Positions 8,518 to 16,672 of a DNA stretch of 17,365 nt are shown in pieces. The notes below the pieces were generated by a model, which was not told the origin of the DNA, did not search any database, and saw only the letters and a list, made by a program, of their open reading frames with translations. Source of the stretch: Candidatus Symbiothrix sp. (GTDB taxonomy: Bacteria > Bacteroidota > Bacteroidia > Bacteroidales > Azobacteroidaceae); contig JAISXN010000217.1 of assembly GCA_031270525.1 (NCBI GenBank), positions 1-17,365 of the forward strand. Reading direction: 5' to 3'. Made by a program: the position numbers and the translations under genes. Positions within the stretch are counted from its first letter, which is position 1; the number at the start of each line of letters is the position of its first letter.

Positions 8518-8522
8518 TAAAT
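8518..8522. repeat. Target-site duplication TAAAT, left copy
   Basis: TAAAT at 8518-8522 abuts the left IS end and is repeated at 9826-9830 at the right end. A 4-bp reading (TAAA) is also possible if the IS begins with the T at 8522, but the 5-bp reading gives symmetric 12-bp ends. Confidence 0.8.
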
Positions 8523-8534
8523 GAGAGCTTTGCA
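8523..8534 (+). repeat. IS left terminal inverted repeat
   Basis: GAGAGCTTTGCA is the exact reverse complement of 9814-9825. Matching stops after 12 bases, where the left continues CGGAAA and the right, inverted, AAACGC. Confidence 0.88.
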
Positions 8535-8601
8535 CGGAAAATGTTCATAAATTCGGCTATATCTTTTTGGTTCCAAGATTATTATTTCGCATCTTAGTGG
8601 C

Positions 8602-9681
8602 ATGAAACATGTAAAACAGACATCCATGCAACCAAGTTTTTCTTCCTACGATGTAGAGCGTCGCTCTGCCAAGACTTCCACGTTTTATAACCAGCTTAAC
8701 ACACTTGTTAAATGGAACCAAATTGAGAGAGTGATCAACCGATATTATAAGAAAGGAGAGACCCTTTGTGGGGCTAAACCCTACAGCGGGCTACTGCTAT
8801 TCAAGATGCTCCTGATCGGAATATGGAACGATCTCTCTGATGTTCAGGTCGAAATGCATGTTAACGATACGCTTTCCGCCATGCTTTTTTGCGGTATGTC
8901 TTTAGAAGATAGAGTTCCGGATCACAGTACCCTGAGCCGTTTCCGTAGCGAATTGACAACCAATGGCGGGATGGACAAACTCCTGTCGGCCTTTAATAAG
9001 GAACTTTCCAAAAATCACCTGATTGTGCATCACGGAGTAAAGGTAGACGCCAGCCTCACGGAGAGTCCCCGCAAACCCAAGGGTAAGATTACCTACGAGA
9101 TAGCCGAAGATCGCGATGAAGATAAGGTGTCTGAAGAAGAAAAAAACAAACAAATCACTTGTCTGAAGAAGCAAGAAGGGAAAGGGGTAGACTCGGAGGG
9201 ACGCTGGTTGAAGAAAGGAAAACGGAGTGTTTTCGGTTTCAAACACCACGATGCGGTGGATGAAAACGGCATGATCCTCGGGGTGCATACCACGACTGCT
9301 AATGAGCATGATTCTAAAGGCTTATCCCCGCTCTTAGACAAGCTTGCGGGAGAAGACCTCAAAGGTGGAGTGTTTGCTGATAAGGGCTACAAGGTCCCGG
9401 AGAATGACGGCTTGCTTAAAGAGAAAAAGGTCAAAAATCGTCTGATGCATAAAGCTTACCGGAACCGTCCGTTAACTCGTTGGCAAGTGGTCTCCAATAA
9501 ATTGGTCAGTAAAACCCGCTGGGTAGTGGAACGAACTTTCGGTAGTATCAAAAAATGGTTCGGCGGAGGGAAAGCCCGTTATATCGGCCTGCGAAAAACC
9601 CATACCCAGCATGTTTTACAAGCTATTGCCTATAATCTGAAACGCTCCCCTGGGATACTTATGTCCAATTCTCTCAAATAG
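8602..9681 (+). CDS. IS5-family DDE transposase
   Basis: This 359-residue transposase cuts and joins the IS ends. The N-terminal DUF772-type region (about 55-145) includes LLFKMLLIGIWNDLSD and PDHSTLSRFR. The catalytic residues appear as D149 (KVDASL), D260 (FADKGY) and E310 in RWVVERTFGSIKKWF, the usual IS5 arrangement. An acidic/lysine-rich insert lies at 168-195. The closing HVLQAIAYNLKRSPG is typical of the group. Length is normal and no frameshift is seen, so it may be active. The ATG at 8602 is used; an in-frame ATG at 8626 (MQPSFSSYDVERRS) is a good alternative. The 67 bases between the left repeat and the start are too short to hold more than the promoter. Confidence 0.95.
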   Translation: MKHVKQTSMQPSFSSYDVERRSAKTSTFYNQLNTLVKWNQIERVINRYYKKGETLCGAKPYSGLLLFKMLLIGIWNDLSDVQVEMHVNDTLSAMLFCGMSLEDRVPDHSTLSRFRSELTTNGGMDKLLSAFNKELSKNHLIVHHGVKVDASLTESPRKPKGKITYEIAEDRDEDKVSEEEKNKQITCLKKQEGKGVDSEGRWLKKGKRSVFGFKHHDAVDENGMILGVHTTTANEHDSKGLSPLLDKLAGEDLKGGVFADKGYKVPENDGLLKEKKVKNRLMHKAYRNRPLTRWQVVSNKLVSKTRWVVERTFGSIKKWFGGGKARYIGLRKTHTQHVLQAIAYNLKRSPGILMSNSLK

Positions 9682-9682
9682 G

Positions 9683-9756
9683 AGGAAAAAGCGTTAGGGA
9701 AACGGCTCATCAACCGCTGATTTACCTTTATTAACGAGTAAAAACGACTTTTTCCT
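9683..9756 (+). terminator. Imperfect inverted repeat behind the transposase gene
   Basis: AGGAAAAAGCGTT (9683-9695) and AACGACTTTTTCCT (9743-9756) pair over 13 bp with one bulged base, starting right after the transposase stop. A small inner CGG/CCG stem is possible in the loop. The right arm contains five Ts but no U-run follows. It could end the transposase transcript or block outside transcription. Confidence 0.4.
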
Positions 9757-9813
9757 TCGAAAACACGAACGAGGATAACTATAGAACAGGAAAAGCATGG
9801 GGCGAGTGCGTTT

Positions 9814-9825
9814 TGCAAAGCTCTC
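9814..9825 (-). repeat. IS right terminal inverted repeat
   Basis: TGCAAAGCTCTC is the perfect 12-base inverse of the left end at 8523-8534. Confidence 0.88.
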
Positions 9826-11969
9826 TAAATAGTAAATATATAGGGATGTTCAGCACCAAACACTGTCTCTATGATTATTAATACCTCTTGGTATAATTCC
9901 AATGCTTTTGGATAATTTGCTAATTCATTAAATCCGTATCCCAAAAAAAATTTCAGATTGACTGTATCAGCTGTTTCATGTGGCATTTTATCTGTTACAG
10001 AAAGAATGTGCAGAATTAGTTCTTGGAACAAAGCTTTGGATTTGGCAGTTGAAAAATCAAAATATATTTGTTTATTCATTATCTGTATACAAACAATCAA
10101 TTTCTCCTGTTTATTATTGAGTGCTTTTCTAACCACATCTTGCAACAACCGATGCATACTAATTCTTTCTTCACTGTCAATTCTGACCAATGAATATGCT
10201 TTCAGTTCTTTTTTGATCTCTGCGAAATCATTTAATCCATTTTTCCGTAATTCATCCGACAAAACATCTACTGCATCAACAAACCATTGACTATGAATAC
10301 TGTCAGGTGCAAAGAACGCGCAAAGATTTAATAATTCTTTGGCTGCTTTACTTTTAATTCGTTGCATCGAAATATTCCAAGTTGCGCCAACCGATTCGGT
10401 ATGAGATAAATGTTTTTTTTCTAAAATTGAAATTGTATCTTTTTCTAATAATTCATAATACCCTTTGTATGATTCATTTTCCTCCTTAATATAAGCGGCT
10501 GCCTGTTCCAATGCAAGTGGAAGCCCACCAAGGCGGTCGGCTATTTTATCTGCATAGTCATCAGGTGTTTTATTTGTATGCGATTCTAAGAACTCTCGCG
10601 ATTCCTCTATTTCAAATACATCTATTGGAATAGTTTGAATGTTCGAAAACTCGTCTTTATTTCGGGAAGAAATTAAAATGTGGCGTTTTCCTCTAAGTGT
10701 TTTGTCAAAATCAAAAAACGCTTTAATATCGTCACAGTGTTCGACATTATCAAGTAAAAACAACCAATCTTCATTTTCTTTCATCCATTTTTTGAACACG
10801 TAATAAATGTAATTATAGTCTTTTTCAGTCTCTATAATCAATTTGTTTTTTAACGCAAACTGGAAAATCTCCTCTCTTACATTATCGGCTGAAATTGCAT
10901 TAAACCAAATAATGTGTTTGTATGCTTTTTGTTTGCGATTAGCGTATTCACTCAAAACTCTTGTTTTTCCTACTCCGCCAAAACCTGTAATTACATGAGC
11001 TGACCATCCATCATCATGCAAGTGGTTTGCTATCTTTCCTAAAACGCTTTCTTTTCGTTCCACAAATGGGGAAGTGTATTGTGGAATGCCGAATAATTGA
11101 TTTTCATATCTTGCAAGAAGTTCATCAAGAATTATTTTTACGGATTCATATTTACCCGATTCAAACAGTATCGGATATATGTTTCTTTCTTCAAGTTCCT
11201 CTCTTCTTGTGGAAATCTGGTCTTCTGTGCAGTCTAAAATAGCAAAATGATAGGTTCCGCTATTTTGTAACTTTTCCCATACATCCATAGAATAATCTTT
11301 TGTATCTCCTTTTGTATTAGTAACACCAAGACTGCTGCCAAGAAACAGGAAGTGAAAACCTTGAAAAAACACAGATAAGGATTTCATAAGTTCTGAGTAC
11401 GGGCTATACACTTTATCATATACGGATTTGGTAAAAACAACATTTTGTGCATCGGATACACAACCGTGGATTTTATAGATAAGTCGTTTCCTGTTATCTA
11501 CGGCTTGCCCAAGTTCTTTCGAATTATATGGAAAAACAGCAGGAAGTTTATTATCATGTATATTTTCAATAATTTGGTCAAAATTGGTAGTGATAATCGG
11601 TCCGTAAAACAATTTTGGAACAATAGAAATGGCTTGGGTTTCAGCTTTTTTCAAAACATTTTCCCATTCGGCGTCATTCAGGTTGCCTCCAAAAGTGATG
11701 CGGACATTTTCGTAAAAGATATCTTTCCCTTGTTCTTGTTCAATTAAATCGGCGGCAACAATATTATTCATACTATCCGGTTTTTTCGTATGAAAACAAT
11801 TTTCATACTCGTCATTAATGAATTTATTCCATGTTTTAAACCCGGCAAACACAGACATTCCGGCTCCAATATACGGCACAATCAGCTTGTTTATGCACAA
11901 ACCGGATAATTCCTCAAAAACTTTTTTGTTTTCGGGTGAATAATTAATTATGTCGTCGAATGTTGTCAT
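9825..11969 (-). pseudogene. SIR2-NB-ARC part of an NLR-like (STAND) defence protein, truncated by the IS
   Basis: This 714-residue piece holds all but the TPR end of a roughly 1028-residue protein. Residues about 25-290 are a SIR2-like domain: YIGAGMS (33-39), TTNFD (127-131), KIHG (166-169), FLGSSLG (209-215). Such domains in defence proteins usually destroy NAD+ once triggered. An NB-ARC ATPase follows: Walker A GFGGVGKT (329-336), Walker B LFLLDNVE (403-410), GLPLAL (482-487) and an MHD-like SMHRLL (604-609). From about 670 the first TPR starts (NYPKALELYQEVL). The frame ends at a TAG whose final G comes from the IS. This resembles SIR2-STAND (Avs-like) antiphage proteins, where NTP-driven oligomerisation activates the effector. 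Without most of the TPR sensor it is probably inactive, or misregulated if expressed. It starts 34 nt after gajB, with no SD and no clear promoter between. Confidence 0.9.
9826..9830. repeat. Target-site duplication TAAAT, right copy
   Basis: This is the second copy of the 5-bp duplication at 8518-8522. It codes part of the final Ile and the TA of the artificial TAG stop in the interrupted gene. Confidence 0.8.
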
Positions 11970-12003
11970 ACAAATAATTACAATTTTGCAAATGACTTGT
12001 TAT

Positions 12004-13716
12004 TTAGTAAGGTCTTCCTCTTTTTGTCGTTCTACCTTGTTCCGAAATCAAATGCAAATGTTTTTTTGCCCTTGAACAAATGACATAGAGCAATTTACGA
12101 GATGCATTTACTGGGTCAGGGTCATTCCAATGTGGGACTAATCCATATAATAATCCAAAGGCAATAACGGTATGAAACTCTTCGCCTTTGATGCCATGAC
12201 AAGTATTTACAACAACTCCTGCATGTTGTCTGAATAATCGCTTGAAACTATTAATGTCTTTGGCATAATCAAACTCCGGTTTTTCCAATCGCTTTTTTGT
12301 TCCTTCAAAAAAATATTCCCAATGTTGTTTTAATAAAGGATATCTTTCAAGTGATATATCTAAAGTTTGAAGTAATTGCTGAAAACATTCTTCTAAATAG
12401 GTAAGTCCATCCTCTTGTTTTGAAGATATGGAATTAATAGTGCGCAATAAGAATTTTGACTTTTTTTCAACATTATTCAAAATGTGAATTTCCATTGTAT
12501 CAAGTTCATTGATTAATTCCACCGCCCATTTATTTCTCACAAAATACATTGTCGGAGAAGGTTCTACCAGAAAAAGACGTGCAATTTTATACCAAATATT
12601 TTCTTTGTTTTTTAAAAGCGGAGATAGTCCGTAAGCATCAAAATTAACGTTGGGAAGCAATGTCTTAAGTTTTCTTCCCATGGGAATAACAAGATACCAC
12701 TGCGGGGCTAAAACACAAATTTCATGTTCAGGTATTCCTGTATTAATATTTTCATCAATAATTGATGCAATATGGTCTGCCAGATTATCTTTGTCAATAA
12801 TAGTATTATATGTGATTTTCCCATATTCGTCAGCAAAACCGCATAGAGATTGTATATCTATGTTCGTTGTTTGATAATTTCGATAATAATCTATTATTCT
12901 TTGGCAACTGCGATAATTTCCTGATAATTCTCTTTCTTCAATTTCAATATTTCCAAATGATTCTTTAATTTCCTCTAACGATTTTGCTACGCCTCCCAAT
13001 GTACCGTATATTGCTTGGTCTTTATCTCCTACAAGAAATAGCAATGTTTTCCCATTATTTGCTGTAATGATTTGAGAAAGAATGGCATATTGCAATTCAT
13101 TCGTATCCTGATATTCATCTACACAAATGATATGGAAGAGATTATTTAATGTTTTGCCTATTTTAGGGTAAGTATGAATGAGTTTATAAGCGTAATAAAG
13201 AATTTGGTCAAAGTCTATTAATCCCTCATCTTTTAATATTTGATGATAATCATTGAGTAATGCTTGATGCTCCAAATCAAAAAAAGAGCCATTCGTGTCT
13301 AATCTTGTTGGAATATTTTCCCACCATTTATATCCGTAATCCTCTTTTAATGAAGATATTAATTCTTCTGTTTTATATTCATCGGCAATCACAAAACCAT
13401 TTTTCAATTCATCTAAATATGCCACATAAGGACGAAGAATCCATTCCAGACAAAAAGCATGAATTGTTCCCTCCCACAACCGTGTAGGGTCAATATCCAT
13501 ATGAACTATTCTCCGTTTAATTTCATCTGCTGCCCTATTTGTAAAAGTTAAAGCAATAACCCATTTCTTTGAATCGTCCAATCTTTGTAATTCATGTGCA
13601 ATTTTATGGGTTAATACCCTTGTTTTCCCACTTCCCGGACAAGCTGTTAATAGAACATGGCCTTCCGCAAGTACTGCCTCTTTCTGTTGTTCATTCAAGC
13701 CTTTTAAGATGTCCAT
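12004..13716 (-). CDS. gajB: GajB-like UvrD/Rep-family helicase of a Gabija-type system
   Basis: This 570-residue superfamily 1A helicase or DNA-end sensor shows all the motifs: Q motif LNEQQKEAV (7-15), Walker A ACPGSGKT (25-32), Ia ALTFTNRAADEI (55-66), GTIHAFC (83-89), Walker B VDEYQDT (199-205), III GDKDQAIYG (230-238), IV LSGNYRS (264-270), V NTCHGIKGEEF (504-514) and VI RKLLYVICSRAKKHL (541-555). It follows the OLD nuclease gene by 5 nt, the order gajA-gajB of Gabija. In Gabija, GajB is known to assemble with GajA and sense DNA termini or released nucleotides during phage infection. It is somewhat longer than the roughly 500 residues I recall for characterised GajB. The ATG at 13716 fits the Q-motif position. 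A housekeeping UvrD is unlikely, given the short length and the partner. Confidence 0.88.
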   Translation of the reverse strand: MDILKGLNEQQKEAVLAEGHVLLTACPGSGKTRVLTHKIAHELQRLDDSKKWVIALTFTNRAADEIKRRIVHMDIDPTRLWEGTIHAFCLEWILRPYVAYLDELKNGFVIADEYKTEELISSLKEDYGYKWWENIPTRLDTNGSFFDLEHQALLNDYHQILKDEGLIDFDQILYYAYKLIHTYPKIGKTLNNLFHIICVDEYQDTNELQYAILSQIITANNGKTLLFLVGDKDQAIYGTLGGVAKSLEEIKESFGNIEIEERELSGNYRSCQRIIDYYRNYQTTNIDIQSLCGFADEYGKITYNTIIDKDNLADHIASIIDENINTGIPEHEICVLAPQWYLVIPMGRKLKTLLPNVNFDAYGLSPLLKNKENIWYKIARLFLVEPSPTMYFVRNKWAVELINELDTMEIHILNNVEKKSKFLLRTINSISSKQEDGLTYLEECFQQLLQTLDISLERYPLLKQHWEYFFEGTKKRLEKPEFDYAKDINSFKRLFRQHAGVVVNTCHGIKGEEFHTVIAFGLLYGLVPHWNDPDPVNASRKLLYVICSRAKKHLHLISEQGRTTKRGRPY

Positions 13717-13721
13717 CTGAT

Positions 13722-15866
13722 TTAACCTATTAATCGGTTTATTTCTACAGCATTTATAAATTTCGTCAATTGGTCATTAGGTAAATTGTCTTTATATATA
13801 TTTATCCTGTCTTCTATTTTTTCAGATTCCGATGCTGCTTGAAGCAAAGAATTATAATCAATGCTATATCCTTCATAAGCCATTTCTATTAAAGCTTTTA
13901 AGCGATATTTAGCCATTTCAAACAAAACTTTGTCGGAAATATGTTGACTTGTGTGTGCAATGGCATTGATAATGTAATCTGGAATAAAAGTCAAATGGTT
14001 TATGTGTTCTGAAAGCATAATAGCAAACCATCCTTTCCCGAATTTTTCATCTGCAAGCCTTAATATCTCCTTCCCTGATATAGCAATATCTTCATTTTTA
14101 AATTTATCTGAAATATCATCTATTCTTTTTTGTTGTTTATATTGATTTTCTACAAGAGAAATTACTTCATTAGAATTACCTGCTAATAGGAAATCTACTT
14201 CAAAAGTATAGTCTGCATAAAACACATCTAACCAAATATTTCCTTTGCAAAACGTATCTAATCTGTTCTTCCTATCAATACCTGATTTTTGAGAATTTCT
14301 ACAACCTCGTTGTTCGTTAGTATCGTTATTTTCATCTGCCGGCAATGGTAAGATTGACGTATCCAAATCAGTAATGATAGCACACTTTTTTCTTATCCTT
14401 TTGTCGTGGAAAAGCACAGCAACGTTTTCAAATCCGGTACTGCCAATATTTACAAGGCTAATTCCCAACTCATCCAATGTTACTCCAAAGACTTTTTTCA
14501 CCAATTCAGGGATTAAAATTTGTTCTGCGTCACCTTCGACCAACAAAACACCTTTTGCAAAAAGAAGATTTGTTCTGATTGCGTCCAAATAACGTTCTAA
14601 AGCTGTAACCGTACCCAAACCATTTGATGGATTAAAAACTACGGCATGTTTATCTGCCCTGCTTAAAATATTCATTGAACTTATTTTGCTTACTGATGAA
14701 ATATGCGTTGAATGCGTTGTAATGAATATCTGTGTATTGCGACTGTTTAGTTTCTGGAAAATCGTTTTTTGAATATGAGTATGAACATGTGCTTCCGGTT
14801 CTTCTATCAATAGAAAATTAGCAATTTTATCTACTGATTTTACCTTTTCATATTCTAAAAGTTTAAGTGATAAATAAATAAGATTTGCTCCGCCTAAACT
14901 TAGTTCCCATATACGACCATTGTAACCGATTTCATCAGGGTCGCCCACCCATAACTTTAGGGACTGTAAAAGCCGTTCCATATCGGAGGGAAGTTCGGAT
15001 TTAATATCAATGTTAGGCGCATAAGTTTCCCCAACAGCCTGTTTGATACTGTCCGTAATTCCATGTGAAATATCCTGAACTTCCCTTAGATTGCTGATTT
15101 CTTCATTCAAAGAATTAACTGTATTCTCTATACTTTGCTTTTGAGCGATGTCAATACTCTTTTCTTTTCCACGTAATAAATTAAGCAACGGATTATCTTT
15201 ATAGGAACGCAAATCGGCTTCCACATCACGCAAGGCTTTTACAAAGGTACATGACAATTCATCAAAAAAAGAAAAACCAAACGGTTTTGTACCATAGACA
15301 TCTTCTTGTAATTCATCTGGGTCTGGAAAAACGATATTATCAAAATCACCGACATATTCTTTGTAATTATCATCCAACGAAAAATCAACATTTCCTCTAC
15401 CTCTAAATATTCGTTCGTAATCGTTGAGTTCTATGGAATTAAGAATTTCCTGCAATCCTTCTTTCGTCTTATTTTCCTGTTGAGAGTAATCATAGAGTTC
15501 TTTTCGTTTAGCATCTCTTGGTCTGAATATTAAGGCATAGCTTCCTTTGGTACTGTCGTATTCATTCATGTTTCCAATCTTATGCATTGTCATGGCTTGG
15601 GCTTCTTCACTTGTGCTTAGTTCTTCAAATTCAACTTGAATGATTATCCAATGACCGCTCCAAGAAGTTAAAGTTCTATTAAAATCCGATTCATAAAGCC
15701 TGACATTTCGAGGAAGACTATCATCTATTAATAAACGTAAAGCATATAGTAGATTCGTTTTTCCAGAGCCATTTTCACCAATGATGGTATTAACTCCTTT
15801 TTGGAACGCCAATGAAACATTTCGGAAGTTTCTGTAATTTCTGATTGATAATTTTGATATGTACAT
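13722..15866 (-). CDS. gajA: GajA-like OLD-family ATPase-TOPRIM nuclease of a Gabija-type system
   Basis: This 714-residue protein starts with an ABC/SMC-like ATPase: Walker A GENGSGKT (30-37), signature LSLGG (322-326), Walker B FLLIEEPEAH (351-360) and switch ITTHSTH (382-388). The long insert at 80-320, partly helical (240-280), is the usual dimerisation part. A TOPRIM nuclease follows, with E444 (LLVEGDAEQIL), D500/D502 (ITDLDTS) and E556 (YTFEVDFLL). In Gabija, GajA is a sequence-specific nickase that is held off by nucleotides and works in a complex with GajB. At 714 residues it is longer than the roughly 580 of the characterised GajA; the surplus is mainly in the ATPase insert and a C-terminal helical tail after about 600. 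It starts 19 nt behind abiEii with no promoter seen in the gap. Other OLD nucleases act alone; the adjoining helicase makes this the class 2 (Gabija) type. Confidence 0.88.
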   Translation of the reverse strand: MYISKLSIRNYRNFRNVSLAFQKGVNTIIGENGSGKTNLLYALRLLIDDSLPRNVRLYESDFNRTLTSWSGHWIIIQVEFEELSTSEEAQAMTMHKIGNMNEYDSTKGSYALIFRPRDAKRKELYDYSQQENKTKEGLQEILNSIELNDYERIFRGRGNVDFSLDDNYKEYVGDFDNIVFPDPDELQEDVYGTKPFGFSFFDELSCTFVKALRDVEADLRSYKDNPLLNLLRGKEKSIDIAQKQSIENTVNSLNEEISNLREVQDISHGITDSIKQAVGETYAPNIDIKSELPSDMERLLQSLKLWVGDPDEIGYNGRIWELSLGGANLIYLSLKLLEYEKVKSVDKIANFLLIEEPEAHVHTHIQKTIFQKLNSRNTQIFITTHSTHISSVSKISSMNILSRADKHAVVFNPSNGLGTVTALERYLDAIRTNLLFAKGVLLVEGDAEQILIPELVKKVFGVTLDELGISLVNIGSTGFENVAVLFHDKRIRKKCAIITDLDTSILPLPADENNDTNEQRGCRNSQKSGIDRKNRLDTFCKGNIWLDVFYADYTFEVDFLLAGNSNEVISLVENQYKQQKRIDDISDKFKNEDIAISGKEILRLADEKFGKGWFAIMLSEHINHLTFIPDYIINAIAHTSQHISDKVLFEMAKYRLKALIEMAYEGYSIDYNSLLQAASESEKIEDRINIYKDNLPNDQLTKFINAVEINRLIG

Positions 15867-15885
15867 GATTACTATTTTTATCTGA

Positions 15886-16467
15886 TTATATTTTTTCTAC
15901 TAATTCATTTCTTACCACTTCCCAAGCCGCTTCATTATCATACTCTACCCCTCGCATCAAAACCAACCGAATATCTTCCATAAAATCCCTGTCCGTCAGT
16001 TTCTCGTTCATATTAGCAAGAAACTGCTTCTGTGTAGGAGGTTTATCTACGGCATGTTCCATGTGAATTTTATAACACCGGATAACTTTTTCAGTATCAA
16101 TATCCGAGTGAGTCAATGCCCAATACAGGTCGAATAAATCGCGCCCTTTCTTGCGTTGGTACAAGGCTTTCAGTTTCGTTCCCAACAGTTCCTCTATTTC
16201 ATATCCGCTAATATGGCATTGCCCCGAAAACCAGGCATTTTTCACTGTGTACGGAATCTCCTTTAATCCAAATATATTAAGATGTTCACGGGTATTTATT
16301 TCAATTTTCAAACGCATCGGAACAACCGGCTGCATTTCGGAATCGAAACGATAAATAACTGTATTGTTGTGGATATGTTGTTTTACGATGCGCTTTGTTC
16401 CTAAAAAAGATAATTTTTCATGCATCCGCTTCAGTATCGGATTGATGGGTTCAGAGTTAATTTGCAC
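15886..16467 (-). pseudogene. abiEii: AbiEii toxin, C-terminal part (after frameshift)
   Basis: This is the rest of a type IV toxin of the nucleotidyltransferase fold. Family sequence actually begins before the ATG at 16467: the same frame reads upstream as RYSEDIDLVQIN, carrying the catalytic DxD motif (near 16490-16480). Further conserved elements are LKIEINTRE (a third acidic/strand element) and GTKLKALYQRKKGRDLFDLY (about residues 95-114), typical of AbiEii. It ends at 15886, 19 nt before gajA. The two halves overlap in different frames near 16510-16530. Alone this part lacks the GGT motif that binds the nucleotide, so toxin activity should be lost. Confidence 0.85.
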
Positions 16468-16480
16468 CAGGTCAATGTCT

Positions 16481-16672
16481 TCACTGTAACGGATTTGTGG
16501 CGTCAGATAGAGTTTGGGCTGTACCGCCCCGAAATGACAACGATTTTTTCAGTAAATCATCCGAGTACATCTCAACAATAGCCCGTGCTATCACTAAATC
16601 CTGTTCAACCTGTGCATCTGTTGTCCACGGCGCTACGGCTCGCCATTCCTCTATATATCGTTGCGGTATCAT
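16481..16672 (-). pseudogene. abiEii: AbiEii toxin, N-terminal part (ends at frameshift)
   Basis: The start MIPQRYIEEWRAVAPW is the characteristic AbiEii beginning. The ATG (16672-16670) shares four bases (ATGA) with the stop of abiEi, as in intact abiE operons. Residues 45-52 (LSFRGGTA) are the nucleotidyltransferase GGT motif. The frame then drifts to QTLSDATNPLQ and stops at 16481. The family usually reads GGTALHKLY...RYSEDIDL. Comparing that with GCC-CAAACTCTAT here suggests about five bases were lost (remaining C of a CTGCAC-like pair of codons) near 16521-16524. The break separates the GGT motif from the DxD motif, so no active toxin is expected from a single frame. Confidence 0.85.

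Larger units (their letters stand above)
7575..8522 (-). pseudogene. C-terminal TPR part of the IS-split SIR2-NB-ARC-TPR gene
   Basis: This segment encodes about 314 residues of tandem tetratricopeptide repeats, roughly seven units of 40-42 residues. They follow the kinesin-light-chain-like pattern YNNIGxxYxxQGxYxKALxxYxKAL...LGxxHP. In NLR-type proteins such repeats form the ligand-sensing superhelix. The open frame runs on to 8627 inside the IS, but the first 35 codons beyond 8522 are antisense IS sequence and not part of the original gene. Joining I714 of the upstream piece to the Tyr codon at 8519-8517 gives HPYIFTIYNNIGFVYY with correct repeat phase. The stop is at 7575 and overlaps the start of the nuclease-like gene. 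Translation of this piece now would need a start within the IS. Confidence 0.88.
8523..9825 (+). mobile_element. IS5-family insertion sequence, IS1126-like, 1303 bp
   Basis: The element is bounded by perfect 12-bp terminal inverted repeats, GAGAGCTTTGCA (8523-8534) and TGCAAAGCTCTC (9814-9825), and flanked by TAAAT duplications. One transposase gene (8602-9681) fills most of it. The first base pair of the right end completes the TAG stop of the truncated SIR2-NB-ARC frame. Removing 1308 bp (IS plus one duplication) restores the host gene in frame, with no other change needed. The IS lies opposite to the defence operon, so transposase read-through would be antisense to the NLR. Likeness to IS1126 is from remembered sequence, not a search. 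Intact ends and open reading frame suggest a recent insertion. Confidence 0.93.

Noticed and set aside
8523..8627. First 35 residues of the TPR frame as a genuine N-terminus
   Set aside because: They are antisense IS sequence; true TPR homology begins at the insertion junction.
11970..12003. Bacteroides promoter before the SIR2-NB-ARC gene (TTTG and TTATTTG present on the minus strand)
   Set aside because: The TTATTTG lacks the TAnnTTTG spacing and lies directly on the start codon, so transcription would begin inside the gene.
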